Source of the DNA: Rhizaria sp. SCN 62-66
Lineage: Eukaryota > Rhizaria, unplaced
Reading direction: 5' to 3'
Length of the DNA: 64,000 nucleotides
Assembly: GCA_001724265.1 (NCBI GenBank)
Contig: MEDY01000021.1
Location: forward strand, 62,001-126,000
Part shown: in pieces, positions 40,801 through 50,237 of the stretch
Layout: each line of letters starts with the position of its first letter
Numbering within the stretch: position 1 is the stretch's first letter
Position numbers and translations under genes: made by a program
The notes under the pieces: model-generated
Database searches by the model: none
What the model saw: the letters and a program-made list of their open reading frames with translations, nothing else
Told to the model about the DNA's origin: nothing

Positions 40801-43141
40801 CCGCGCCCAGGTCGGTTCTGTCACCAGAAACGCTGCCGGCACTGTCGGGGCGTTGTGCACGACGGGGCTGTGCGCCACAGTGTCCCTGCTATGCACCGCG
40901 GCACCACATGACGCACCGGCGCTACACGCGATTGCTGCCGCGTTTACAGGCACATTAAGCACCACTCACACTGAGTCAACAGCGCCGATGAGCGCAGTTG
41001 TTAGACCGTTTGCATCGTTTGCGACTGAGCTTGTGAGCGCACTTTTGCGCAGGGCTAATCTCATGCCACCAGCGACCGCAGTTAATGGAGCGACCACGCA
41101 GACCGAGTTATCGCGCACTGCGTTTGCTGTGCTTGCTCCACTGCTGTTATCAACTCCGCAAACTTCACTGCAAAATTTGCCTCATGACGCAGTTTTGGTG
41201 AGCGCCATGCTTCAGCGAGTCTGGGCGCGCTCGCTACCGCTGCAACGACTTGCTGCAGACTGGACTGCGGGTGCCGCAGACCAGCTGTTGCTACAGATAA
41301 CAACATCACTGCTTGCTCCTCACGAGGGCTCTGCATCCACAACAATGACGAACACGACGTCTCCTTTTACAGCCATGCTGCCACTTGCAACCGCCCCGTT
41401 GTCTCTGCTGCTTTCGCCTTTTCTGAGTGAAACCGATGCTGAGGCGTCGGCGCCTGTCATTGCGTCTGCAGTCGTCAGCGCAGTGGAAGACAGTTTGAAC
41501 GCAGATGTTGACTGGGGCGATTTTGACTCAAAGGCGGCGCAAGCATGTGCGCGAGCTGAGACTGCCATTAGCTCAGGGCTCGCAGTTGCACCTGCGGCGC
41601 TGCATCATTTCTCGACTGCAATGACTGCACTCGCTATCAAGACGACCAGTGTCTCGGTAGTAGGTGTGTGTCGCGCTGCGCTTGTGCGTGCAGTTGCGGC
41701 GACGCAGCAAAACGAAACTAACATCTCCGCCGCGTCTATTGCAAGCGTAGAAGCGTGTGCAATCTCGTCTGCTTTATCGGTTGTGGGCATCGACCCCAAC
41801 GCCGCAGCAACTGCTTCTATTGACGCCGCGACGTTTGCGACATTGCTCCCATGGCAACATCTTAACCCATCAGATGCAGCAGAATTTACAAGTGCACTTG
41901 CGCTTGCTTCTGGTCGTGCTCTGTTCCCGTGGCTTGCACTTGCACCCCCAGCCGCAACTCTCTTGTTACCACCTCTCTCGGAAGCCAAAACCGAGACTGT
42001 TGTTGATTCGAAACCGCTCGCACCCGTGCTTGCGACTCTTGCTTCTCCAGCGCACTGGGCTCTTGCCACTGTGACTGTGCGCGCACTGACTGCCGCAGTT
42101 GCGCACTCTTCACGTCCCAGTCAGGGTGCTGATGGTGATGCGAGGGTGGACGCTGTCACGGCTGCACTGGCCGATGCTGAGCCCGGAGCGTCCCTCGCTG
42201 CTTTGCCTGCCTTTGCCTCCACGGGCAGCCCTACCGCTGCCATTGTTGCGTTGATCGCAGCAGCTCTAAGCGGACTCGCGCACTGCTTGCCGCAGTGCCC
42301 TCGCATCTGTATCTGCAAGCATGGCGTTGGGAATAACGTCAATGAGAATAACGGAGCTGCGGACGCTGAGCGCAATTGCGACGAGGACAACCGCTTTGTT
42401 TCTGCGTTGAGGGACGCTGCGGCAGCTGCTGCAAGCTCAGCTGCCGCCGCTGCTGTTGCTGAGGATGCTGGATCGACTGCAAAGGCCGCTGCATCAGCTG
42501 CCGTTGCAGATGCGGCTGCTCGTGCACTGGAAACGACGAGCAACGACAGCTTGACAGCAGCTGACAATGCGTGCTCTGCTCGTGCGCTACTTCCACTTTT
42601 AGCGCCGTTGTGGCGCTCTTTGTGCGCGTTGCTGACCACTCTGCTGACTTCATCATCATTTGCGGCTGCGACAGTCACGAAGTGTGAGACATCCGCCATG
42701 ACTGACAGCCCAGTGGTTGTGAGTAGCGAGCTCACTAGGACTGTGATCGAAGCTGCAGCCGCAGTGAGCGTATGGGCCCGCGCGTGCAATCCGCCCGCAC
42801 AGCTCATACCAGCAGCGCTGAGTGTGGCAGCAGGCTCGCTTTCCTCCATCGCAGCTGTTACTGCGACAACAACTACCACGGACAGTGCTCTTACCATGAC
42901 ACCTTCAGCGTTAGGCCGCACCCTTGCAGATGCAGTTGCTCCACTTGGTTTACTGCGGATTGCCCCTGCGCTGGCCTGGAGTTTGGACACTGGGGCTGCG
43001 CTAACTGCAGTGAAAGCCGTGGTGCGGGCTGAGGCAAGGCGGGCTGGTAGCGACGTCGCAGCCATTTTAACTGAGCTGGCGAAGACTGAAGCTACAAATA
43101 TTATTGAAGATTACTTAGTTGGATCTGCTATTAACAAATAA
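37889..43141 (+). CDS. Large Ala-rich helical-repeat protein, function unknown
   Basis: 1,750 residues from the ATG at 37889 (MSQTWLEESG); another in-frame ATG at 37832 lies in AT-rich sequence upstream of a possible splice acceptor and is less likely. I do not recognise the family. The chain is Ala/Leu/Ser/Thr-rich with many predicted-looking 20- to 40-residue helices (for example LLYVICALASP, AVLAALAALVAPPGPAAALLPQWL), suggestive of HEAT/ARM-type alpha-solenoid repeats, but no repeat register could be fixed by eye. No signal peptide, membrane span or catalytic motif is evident. A basic KRARL occurs near residue 869. An Ala-rich helix lies near 1510-1555. Coding is supported by an uninterrupted 5.2-kb frame with third-position G/C preference milder than in the flanking GC-rich genes. 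It ends in TAA, followed by AT-rich sequence. Confidence 0.7.
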   Translation: MSQTWLEESGLLDIFYAHETTSSTGSHRQTVEQCIARALRAISELESAVETPHAGSNPTAVADKTLASLFCYDDSDSQDCEAAGWVSSAPRTTFSSAHCGPSARANRHLRPCQLLYVICALASPTSASSSLAGTQAAFRDSIVHHLMDIFTRHCATAETAVLAALAALVAPPGPAAALLPQWLSPVLAGLCATNSDDAINATHGSFSTALDSLVSAIETLFSAVYVATRFTAICNRHDAALLTASPALWRATTAAAASLARVAPALNSLLPALRALSVAGATPAHESLNTSASESTVADVLLAGYSLVVDAGAHCVDFADAAAVAERASVAVGALSRTLVAAATTVTPTADGERALRACQSASSLLQQMLLEIGAPATPSLVVTATLRRSIPGLGTACTTISDVVVLFHTLFTGGAITAGVATTAAGTPWLFETARALLNSVTTAVNTAAKTQDATVECAVTALAIVLESTVAAIAASVSPAPLPYTAAESGAESQADPDTVRMVSALAPCAWETLSPVATPSKGATAVTSTAGAAGLHWQATWRECAAALSALLANTAHATPRDQQLQQDPLQNAASLLQQRARAVARRAAAVGATAMRAAALYAAALSHAVRTVAEAATVMLTLAQQQAVASAMLESLTPALSDSSSQTHSLFTAAAMLQTPEVQSKLARALLSRGNAFMEHRHDVAATNSTQAAARKAFERALAAARAALGGLFAMAKASVAVFELPVGNDQVTFTKDITSLTDVVMLSYADACVTALENTQMPTPLQSSDTLLCNTVSHQLRAQSTWAGMLALSAVADAISNHAAYLAPATEAIVSAAFTFAERDVVAHSSLYRNDSDEFGSNVCGSDVAAEDYDSVTSPVIKRARLAVSSQMKPWQSHESESRRVVLLTLHTVVLRAVRSVALLHTAESILPAPQQQQPLGRAAALLQSVEPFLRARSEVEACARLWWHNRSKPTPSASHVATEAARAQVGSVTRNAAGTVGALCTTGLCATVSLLCTAAPHDAPALHAIAAAFTGTLSTTHTESTAPMSAVVRPFASFATELVSALLRRANLMPPATAVNGATTQTELSRTAFAVLAPLLLSTPQTSLQNLPHDAVLVSAMLQRVWARSLPLQRLAADWTAGAADQLLLQITTSLLAPHEGSASTTMTNTTSPFTAMLPLATAPLSLLLSPFLSETDAEASAPVIASAVVSAVEDSLNADVDWGDFDSKAAQACARAETAISSGLAVAPAALHHFSTAMTALAIKTTSVSVVGVCRAALVRAVAATQQNETNISAASIASVEACAISSALSVVGIDPNAAATASIDAATFATLLPWQHLNPSDAAEFTSALALASGRALFPWLALAPPAATLLLPPLSEAKTETVVDSKPLAPVLATLASPAHWALATVTVRALTAAVAHSSRPSQGADGDARVDAVTAALADAEPGASLAALPAFASTGSPTAAIVALIAAALSGLAHCLPQCPRICICKHGVGNNVNENNGAADAERNCDEDNRFVSALRDAAAAAASSAAAAAVAEDAGSTAKAAASAAVADAAARALETTSNDSLTAADNACSARALLPLLAPLWRSLCALLTTLLTSSSFAAATVTKCETSAMTDSPVVVSSELTRTVIEAAAAVSVWARACNPPAQLIPAALSVAAGSLSSIAAVTATTTTTDSALTMTPSALGRTLADAVAPLGLLRIAPALAWSLDTGAALTAVKAVVRAEARRAGSDVAAILTELAKTEATNIIEDYLVGSAINK

Positions 43142-43626
43142 GCTGTTATATAGTCTATAGAGCGCGAAATACTACTTAAATACATATTATTGTCTTTTTT
43201 GTTCCCAACAACTTGGGATTATATTTGGACCGGTTCGCAAAAAGTCGAGCCTGGCATTTGGAGCAGCCAGTCGACAAGCTTCTCCGAGTTTGCATGCGAC
43301 ACCAGCTCGTGATTATACATTTATTATATATGTTTTCTTTTTTCAGTGTATTATTATGCATGCTTACCATTAATCTATTCTACGGACACCTATATACGGT
43401 TCACCCTAGTTTCCGCCACTCCGCTAACACGTTCCTCCTCCCCTCCGTTGTCTAGTTGCTCGGTAGCGATCGTTTACCAACAGGGTTGCCTTGTTGAGCG
43501 ATATATTCATTTCCTAGACCTACTTGGCTTGTGTAGTACCGTTAGATAGCCGCGTCCGGCTTCTTGCCTGCACTGCGATTGCGCTACACTTCCCCCTTTA
43601 ACGGGCCTCGCCCCGTCTCGACCGGA
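43142..43626. other. Intergenic region upstream of the NRF acyltransferase gene
   Basis: AT-rich gap between two plus-strand genes, turning C/T-rich over the last 200 bp. The frame of the next gene is open to 43564 without an ATG, so that part is probably leader. No other feature was seen. Confidence 0.5.
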
Positions 43627-46600
43627 ATGGTGCCCGCGCGTCGCGCCGGCCTGCAGGCCCGCCGAATGGGGTTACACGACTGCATAGGCGCGCGTCTGCT
43701 TGTAACAGCTATGATGCTTGCTACCGCCGTGTTGCTATTCCTAACCTCATGCGCATCAGCCGCCAGCGACACTGCACTGGGCACGTCACTCCCCGTAACA
43801 ACCCTTGCTGCTTTAAACGCCTCTGCCGCCCGCGCCCCTCTCCGGCCCTTGAACCTCTCTGCCATGTTTCCCTCGCTGCAACATGCAAGCCTTCTCGGAC
43901 CAATGCCGCTAGGCGAGGCACTTGCGGCGTTACATTTGGACGATGATGCTGATGGCGACACCTCTGCGGACCTCACATTTCCTTCAGCATGCGACGACGA
44001 CTTTGCCAAGTTTCTCAACCTGGTGCCACCGTACTCGGGCATTGCCGGTACGCGCATGTCGAGCTCGATCGGCCAGAGCTTTGGTGATCTTGGTGACCAC
44101 GCACTGTGCACTACTGTCGACGTCGCGCGCTACGCCTGGGTATCGTTCACCCTCCTGCCGATGTCGCAAGCTGTTCATTTGTCCCTCGGTCTCTGTCTCC
44201 CGCGCTCCTGCAACTCGCGCACGATCCCCAACGCTGTCGCGGTGTTTGTCGGCGATCGCACGGGCACGAAGCTTACGCCCGACGACCTTGTCGCGTATGT
44301 CCCGCACATGGGCCGTTTCTCCCGCCCGCTCGCCGCACAGGGACTCATGTTGCTATGGTGTCTCCTCACGCCCGTGCTACTCGCGACGCTGATTCACGTT
44401 GCACAGCTTCGCCGCTGGTGGACATGTTGCCCGCGCTCGTGCGCCACCGCCGCGCGCCGCTCCGACACGGACTCCGCCTCAGGAGACGCCGCCGGTGCCG
44501 CTGGCTACGTCACCGCCTCTGCCGCGGCGGCTGCTGCGGCAGCGGCTGCGCGGCAGGAGATGCTGCTCTACGCGCCCCGCGCCACCGCGGTTCACGGCGG
44601 CCGCGCCGGCGCTTCGGCCTCGGCCGGCGTAGTCTCCACGTCGGGCTCCGTTCTCGTGGGCGGGGCAGCGCCGTCATACTCGGTGCCAGCTGCGCCTGTC
44701 TCTACAGTCTCCGTGCCGTCGTCCTTGGCTGCCGCAGCCGCTGCCGCCGCCGTGGCCGCTGCGGGCGCGGGCGCGGGCGCCGGCGCCGGACTGGGCGGCG
44801 TCGGCGTCGCTGGCGCGCTCGCGGGCCCCGGCGGCGCTGCGGGCACTTCACTGCTCTCGCGTCCGCTGCAACCCTCTGCCGCGGCCGCCGTCGTTGGAGC
44901 CGGCGCGACGTCGTCTCTGTGGGCGACCACGTCTAACGACAACGAGGACGACGTGACGGGCCTTGCGGCGTACCGCGAGCGCTACACAGACCGGTACAGC
45001 GACCGGTATAACGACCGGTACAGTGACCGGTACAGTGACCGGTATAGTGACCGGTACAGCAACGGCGGCAGCGCCGCGGCCGCACACGGCGGCTACGGCA
45101 GCACTGCGGGCGGCTCAGACGCCGTTTCGCCCTCATACCGGTCGTCACACATGCTGCCCGCGCTGCTGGACGGGCCCCACGTGGCGTCCACGGTCGCCGG
45201 CAGCAGCTCCAGCGCGTCCAGCTCGAGCTCCGGCAACGGCGGCAACGTGCACTCCCACGCCTATGGCCACGGTGCCGTCGGCGCTGGCGCCGGCGTCGGC
45301 GGCGCGCCCGGCGGTGCGGGTGGCCTTGGCGGCGCGCTCACGGGTGCTGGTATGCCGACTGTGACCGTGCTTGGTGGCGCCGGTGCGGGCCTCGTTCCCG
45401 GCGTTGGCGTCACGGGCGCGATGCCCATGCACGTGCGCGGCGGCGCGTTTGGCGATGTTTCGCAACATAATTACCAATATTCTCGTCCTCATACGTCTGG
45501 ACATGGCCACGGTCCCCATGGAGGCAGTCTGTACCGCGCCGGCAGTGCTGCTGCGGGCAACGATGACGACTACAGCGGATTTGACTCGCGTCCGGTGTCG
45601 TCGACGGATCCCCGCGCACTTGATATCTTTGACGCACATTTGCAGCGCAACAAAGAGCAAGAACAGCAGCAGATTATGTTGCATCATGATCACGAAAAGC
45701 ATCTTCGAGGTGCGCAATTACACCCTTCACCTGCGCAGAATGAACTGGCACTTGCTTCCACCGCGTCTCCTGCCATGTCATCGTCGTTGTCGGTGCCTGT
45801 ATCAGACTCTGCGACTGTCACTGTCACCGGCGCTGGCTATGTTCCCCCGAATCCCTGGAGCACCCCGCCAGTCGCGGGCTCTGTCGCATCTTCGACTGGC
45901 AATGCGTTGGCCAAGGACGGTGCTACATCAGCCTCTTCGTGGCTCAACGCTGGACCTATCGCGGCGACTGCGAGCGGCGGCTATCCTCAGTCAATCTCCG
46001 GCAACGGCTCGACGACTGGCGCTGGTTCCAACGCAGGTACCGGCACAACTGCTGGGACGGGAGAGACCCAGTACGCGCGTTTGCTGGACTCGGACTCTGA
46101 CCTTCAGCGGATGCACGCCGGCAGGAGCGATTTGACAGGCGACGTGACTGCAAATGGCACTGCCCCGTCGCGTGGCGCGTTGCGTGGCGGCAACCGCGAC
46201 GGAGCGAACTGTGACGAGCACGCTCGCCTCGGGAACGACCGCCAGTTAGGCCCTGCTCCCGAGGGCTGCCTCTTCGTCGACCCCTCCCGTCCGCCTCTGT
46301 GGCCTGTGACGATTTTCTCGCTTGTCTCGTCGTTTGCGCACGCATTCGCCGACCACGTCGTGTCTGCACGCGCGTTGCCCGCTCATGGAGCGACCCTGGG
46401 GCGTGCTACATACGCGGAACCGCTTGATTTGCACCCGTTGCTCCGCGGTCCCTTTGTCTCCCCGCTGCTTCTCTCGCTGTCGTTAACGAACACCGGCGTC
46501 GCTGCCGCTGCTGCGTCTGACCCCATCATCCGCCTGCTTGATGTGCACACATCCGGGGCACCGCTGACCGCGCGCACGTATCTCTCCGCGCTGCACTGGC

Positions 46601-49600
46601 TTAACACGCGCGACCCGCGGTCGTTTGCGCTCGCTCCGGAGAGGGATGTGGCTGTCGCGAACGCTACGGCGCTGAAAAAGGCGGACGAGTTGGCTGCCGC
46701 AGCTGCTGCCGCTGCCGCTGCCGCTGCGACTGCCGCCGCAGCAGCAGCAGAAGCCGCGGCCGCAGCCGCCGCAACTTCGCCAAATGGCTCAGGAGGCTCG
46801 TACAGCAACTTCAACGGCAACAACGGTAGCGGTAACGCTGGGCAGTCGTACAGGCAGGAGCCGTCGGTGACGTCTGCGCAAGTGCGCGCGCAACAGCTTG
46901 CACTCGCGATTGGGTACATTCAGGCTTACGTGCAGGGCTGCGTCCAACCTGACCAGCAACAGCAACAGCAACAAGATCAGCAACAACAACAGAATCAGGG
47001 CAACTACGGCGAGTTTAGCGGTGTTGAACTTGAATCAGGCCAGCCTCCTGCTGGCGCGGCGGTTGCGGTGGGAGACGTCACGAACGGAAGCATTAACGAG
47101 TCGTTTGTGCAACATGGTAACGGTTATAACAATAATAACAATAACGCCGGTTACTACGGAGTGCCTGTGACGGATAACATCAACTCTCATCAGTTCCACC
47201 GTCTGTCGGGCAGTAGTGACGGCAGCAGCAATAACGGTTGGTATGCCAACAATAACAATAACAACAATATTGTGAGTACCAACGAGGCCCACAGTGGCGT
47301 TTTATCCGACGCTAACGTCAACATCAACGGTCTGACCTTCCCCAGCAACGTGACACCCGCAGCAACGGCCTCGCATAAGAGCGCGCTCACTGTCTCTGGC
47401 GCGTCTGGCACGAGTTACGGTGTCGCTCTGCCGCCCTTGTTCCCTCCGTCCCCGCCTGCTGCCACCGAATCAGGCCTTCTGCCATGCGGCTTAACATCGC
47501 TGTCCGCGGTTTGCGGCGCCGAGCAAGAGCATCTTCTGTTGGCGTCCACAACCGTCGCTTCGAGCGCGGCCGCCGGGCGCGCAGTGCCAGCCGCGCACTA
47601 CACAGGCGTTTCCTCCTCCGCGGTCGCCGGCAGCGGCCAGCGTGCGTTGGTCGGACTTGGAACTGCGGCTACAGGGGGTATTGCCGGTGGGGTTCGCTCA
47701 GTGGGGGCCCACGGCGACGACGCTTACGGCAGCAACGACTGGTACGTGCACGAGCCTGCGACAGTGCGCTGCGGCAGTGGCGCGGGTGATATCGGCGACG
47801 TGAACACTGACTACGACGATGACGACGACGAGGAGGGCGGCGATAATGGCGAGAGCAGGAGACTGCGTCCCGGCTTTGGGGCGCGTTCGCAGCTGCTCAA
47901 GCGGCGCCGTCCCAACTACATGCGTCTGCTGTTTGGCACGGTGCCGCCGGTGCTGCAGGCGTCGCCGCTGCGCGCGCTGCACGGCATGCGTGTGTTGGCA
48001 GTTCTATGGTCTTTCCTCGGCATGTCCACCATGTTCCTCTACGTTTTCACCAAGAACCAGGTGTATTTCGAGTACGGCATGGAGCACCACATTAGCTTCC
48101 AGCTCTCTGCCTCCGCGCATTTTGCGTTGGACGTGATGCTCGTTCTCTCAGGCTTCATGCTCTTGCACTCGCACTTGGTCCGCGTCGAGCGCCGCCAACG
48201 GAACCCGCTGCTGTGGGCAGTACTGCGCCGTTTGTCACGAGTGTACCCTGTGCTCGCCATCACCGTGCTCGTGTGGACCGCGATGTATGACAGCTTTTCC
48301 GGTGGCCCGCTCTGGGTGCTCGCCACGACCATGATCAATCGTTGCTCCCGGCCGTGGCTTGTGCTCGCGATGGCTGGCAACTTGCCCATCTGCAACCAGT
48401 ACGATTACTTCCCCGAGAAGGGCACCATCGGCCGTGGTACTTTCGCCGACGGCTGCATGCGTTGGCTCGCTCCCGTCTCGCTCCTGATTCAGCTCTCGAT
48501 TCTCTCACTCCCGCTCATTTCACTCTGGCAGCGCTTCCCGCGCGCCGGCGTCGCAGTGATGTCGAGCATCGCTGTCGCGAGCGCGATTGCTGCCGGTGTC
48601 TCGATCGCAGTCTTCGAGGCATCTCCGAATCTCATCGATGAGGTGGAGTACGCGCGCTACCTAGCCCACGTGTTCCTCCAGCCGTGGACGCGTGCGTGCC
48701 CGTTCTTGGTCGGCATGCTCGCGTGCATCGTGTACGACCACCTGCACCGGCGCCGCATCGATCTCATCCACACCGCGGCCCTCGCGCGCGTCATCGGCGC
48801 CCCTGCTGTCGCCGCGCACGCCGCGATTTTGCGCATTGCCGCTGCAGCGCCGTATGGACAAGTGATGTCCCCTGCGCACAGTCCCGACTTGCTGGCATTG
48901 CAGTTCCCGGGGCTCTACCACGCCTCGCTCGCGGCCGCTGCGGCCACGGAGACCTCACTGGACGCGTACACTGCTTCCGCGCGCCGTGTTCTCCGTGACG
49001 TCGTCGGCGGCCTCGCGCAGTGGGGCCAGTGGGATCCCGCGTCAGCGGCCGCGCACGGTATCAGTGGCATCCACGGGTCCGCGCTGACCGGCAGCGCAGG
49101 AGCCCCAGTCACACCGACAGACGACGGCGGGAGCGCCGGCATTGGCGGCGGTGCTGCCGGCGCGGTCGAGAACCGCTCGCTCAAGGCGCGTCGCAAGATG
49201 CTTGCGCGCCGTGGCAAGTCTGCGTTCCTCGACGTCCGTCTCTGTGGGTTCGAGTTGCCGTTTAACCTCGTGTATTCGGTGCTTCACGTCTCCGGGTGGC
49301 TTGTCGCGACCACGATTGCCTTTGCGCCGGTTGCGGCTTATCTCTCTGACTCGGGATGGACCCGTGAACAATGGATCACGTTTGAAGTTCTTGCACGGCC
49401 TATTTTCGCACTTGCGATTGGCGCTATCGTGCTTGTGCTGTGTCTTGGACATGGCGGATGGGTTCAGTCGATGTTGTCGCTGCGTGCACTGCGTCCTATT
49501 TCGCGTGTGTCATTTTCGGCGTACCTTGTGTTCCCGTTTGTGGTCATTTTTAACTACGCGACAAATGGCGCACTGCACTACTACTCGCCGTTGTATGGCA

Positions 49601-49746
49601 TGTACATGTACGTGACGAATGCATCGCTCTCGTTCCTTTTCGGACTCATTTTGTATGCATGCTTTGAGCGTCCCGTGCGCGCGCTGTACACACATTTTGA
49701 GATGGACAGCCTAGTGCGCGGCGCCACGGAACAACCGGCGACGTAA
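43627..49746 (+). CDS. NRF-domain acyltransferase-3 membrane protein with giant insertion
   Basis: 2,039 residues, no intron. The first ATG (43627) gives a basic N-terminus and a signal anchor (about residues 25-48). An NRF ('nose resistant to fluoxetine') type domain follows (about 118-205) with conserved Cys in SACDDDFAKFL, HALCTTVD and LSLGLCLPRSCNS, then a membrane span (about 236-262). The acyltransferase-3 membrane domain starts near 1428 (LRALHGMRVLAVLW, HFALDVMLVLSGFMLLHSH, RRLSRVYPVLA, WLVLAMAGNLPICNQYDYFPE) and ends with CFERPVRALYTH. Animal NRF-6-like proteins have these two parts nearly adjacent. Here about 1,150 residues of Ala, Gly, Asn, Gln and Ser-rich sequence lie between them, with a second insert inside the acyltransferase part (about 1720-1865). 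It probably moves acyl groups across or within a membrane; the substrate is unknown. Confidence 0.85.
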   Translation: MVPARRAGLQARRMGLHDCIGARLLVTAMMLATAVLLFLTSCASAASDTALGTSLPVTTLAALNASAARAPLRPLNLSAMFPSLQHASLLGPMPLGEALAALHLDDDADGDTSADLTFPSACDDDFAKFLNLVPPYSGIAGTRMSSSIGQSFGDLGDHALCTTVDVARYAWVSFTLLPMSQAVHLSLGLCLPRSCNSRTIPNAVAVFVGDRTGTKLTPDDLVAYVPHMGRFSRPLAAQGLMLLWCLLTPVLLATLIHVAQLRRWWTCCPRSCATAARRSDTDSASGDAAGAAGYVTASAAAAAAAAAARQEMLLYAPRATAVHGGRAGASASAGVVSTSGSVLVGGAAPSYSVPAAPVSTVSVPSSLAAAAAAAAVAAAGAGAGAGAGLGGVGVAGALAGPGGAAGTSLLSRPLQPSAAAAVVGAGATSSLWATTSNDNEDDVTGLAAYRERYTDRYSDRYNDRYSDRYSDRYSDRYSNGGSAAAAHGGYGSTAGGSDAVSPSYRSSHMLPALLDGPHVASTVAGSSSSASSSSSGNGGNVHSHAYGHGAVGAGAGVGGAPGGAGGLGGALTGAGMPTVTVLGGAGAGLVPGVGVTGAMPMHVRGGAFGDVSQHNYQYSRPHTSGHGHGPHGGSLYRAGSAAAGNDDDYSGFDSRPVSSTDPRALDIFDAHLQRNKEQEQQQIMLHHDHEKHLRGAQLHPSPAQNELALASTASPAMSSSLSVPVSDSATVTVTGAGYVPPNPWSTPPVAGSVASSTGNALAKDGATSASSWLNAGPIAATASGGYPQSISGNGSTTGAGSNAGTGTTAGTGETQYARLLDSDSDLQRMHAGRSDLTGDVTANGTAPSRGALRGGNRDGANCDEHARLGNDRQLGPAPEGCLFVDPSRPPLWPVTIFSLVSSFAHAFADHVVSARALPAHGATLGRATYAEPLDLHPLLRGPFVSPLLLSLSLTNTGVAAAAASDPIIRLLDVHTSGAPLTARTYLSALHWLNTRDPRSFALAPERDVAVANATALKKADELAAAAAAAAAAAATAAAAAAEAAAAAAATSPNGSGGSYSNFNGNNGSGNAGQSYRQEPSVTSAQVRAQQLALAIGYIQAYVQGCVQPDQQQQQQQDQQQQQNQGNYGEFSGVELESGQPPAGAAVAVGDVTNGSINESFVQHGNGYNNNNNNAGYYGVPVTDNINSHQFHRLSGSSDGSSNNGWYANNNNNNNIVSTNEAHSGVLSDANVNINGLTFPSNVTPAATASHKSALTVSGASGTSYGVALPPLFPPSPPAATESGLLPCGLTSLSAVCGAEQEHLLLASTTVASSAAAGRAVPAAHYTGVSSSAVAGSGQRALVGLGTAATGGIAGGVRSVGAHGDDAYGSNDWYVHEPATVRCGSGAGDIGDVNTDYDDDDDEEGGDNGESRRLRPGFGARSQLLKRRRPNYMRLLFGTVPPVLQASPLRALHGMRVLAVLWSFLGMSTMFLYVFTKNQVYFEYGMEHHISFQLSASAHFALDVMLVLSGFMLLHSHLVRVERRQRNPLLWAVLRRLSRVYPVLAITVLVWTAMYDSFSGGPLWVLATTMINRCSRPWLVLAMAGNLPICNQYDYFPEKGTIGRGTFADGCMRWLAPVSLLIQLSILSLPLISLWQRFPRAGVAVMSSIAVASAIAAGVSIAVFEASPNLIDEVEYARYLAHVFLQPWTRACPFLVGMLACIVYDHLHRRRIDLIHTAALARVIGAPAVAAHAAILRIAAAAPYGQVMSPAHSPDLLALQFPGLYHASLAAAAATETSLDAYTASARRVLRDVVGGLAQWGQWDPASAAAHGISGIHGSALTGSAGAPVTPTDDGGSAGIGGGAAGAVENRSLKARRKMLARRGKSAFLDVRLCGFELPFNLVYSVLHVSGWLVATTIAFAPVAAYLSDSGWTREQWITFEVLARPIFALAIGAIVLVLCLGHGGWVQSMLSLRALRPISRVSFSAYLVFPFVVIFNYATNGALHYYSPLYGMYMYVTNASLSFLFGLILYACFERPVRALYTHFEMDSLVRGATEQPAT
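44989..45060 (+). repeat. Six 12-bp tandem repeats coding for DRYS/DRYN
   Basis: Units of GACCGGTAcagc type, differing only in the last few bases, run six times in frame within the insertion of the NRF acyltransferase gene. Each unit codes for Asp-Arg-Tyr-Ser, one for Asp-Arg-Tyr-Asn. Confidence 0.92.
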
Positions 49747-50237
49747 TATTGTTGTGTGTGTCGATGTGATCACTTTATTCTATGCATTCTTAATCTCAGG
49801 AATGTATTGGGATGTTTCAGACTACTCATCGTTGGTAGACTCACTGAAAAACTTAACTTCAATGTGACCCTATGATATCATGACCACCCCAACAATAATG
49901 TTCTTTCTTTTCTGATAACTAGTCTTTTTCCTCCCTGGCATCGTATGTTTTGTGGTCTCGCACATCAGTTTGTCACTATACCCAGTGTTTGTAGTTTTAC
50001 CCCAATAATCCTTTTGTTCCATAGCCTAATCCTTATCCTTTGATTTCAGTTACTTTTAATTCCTATCTATCATGAACTGTTCAAATCTCGTGTTTTTTTG
50101 TTTTGTTTTGCACTGTCTCGTCAACAGACATATTCGACAACAGAAATAATACATCTGATTCATATTCTGTCGATCCAGTGACGAGTCGAATTGGGGATTG
50201 TAACGGCAAGAGAGTAACGGATGTACGCAGTGTTCGT
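49747..50237. other. Convergent intergenic region
   Basis: AT-rich gap between the 3' ends of the NRF acyltransferase (+) and PEX13-like (-) genes; presumably both 3' UTRs. Nothing else recognised. Confidence 0.5.
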
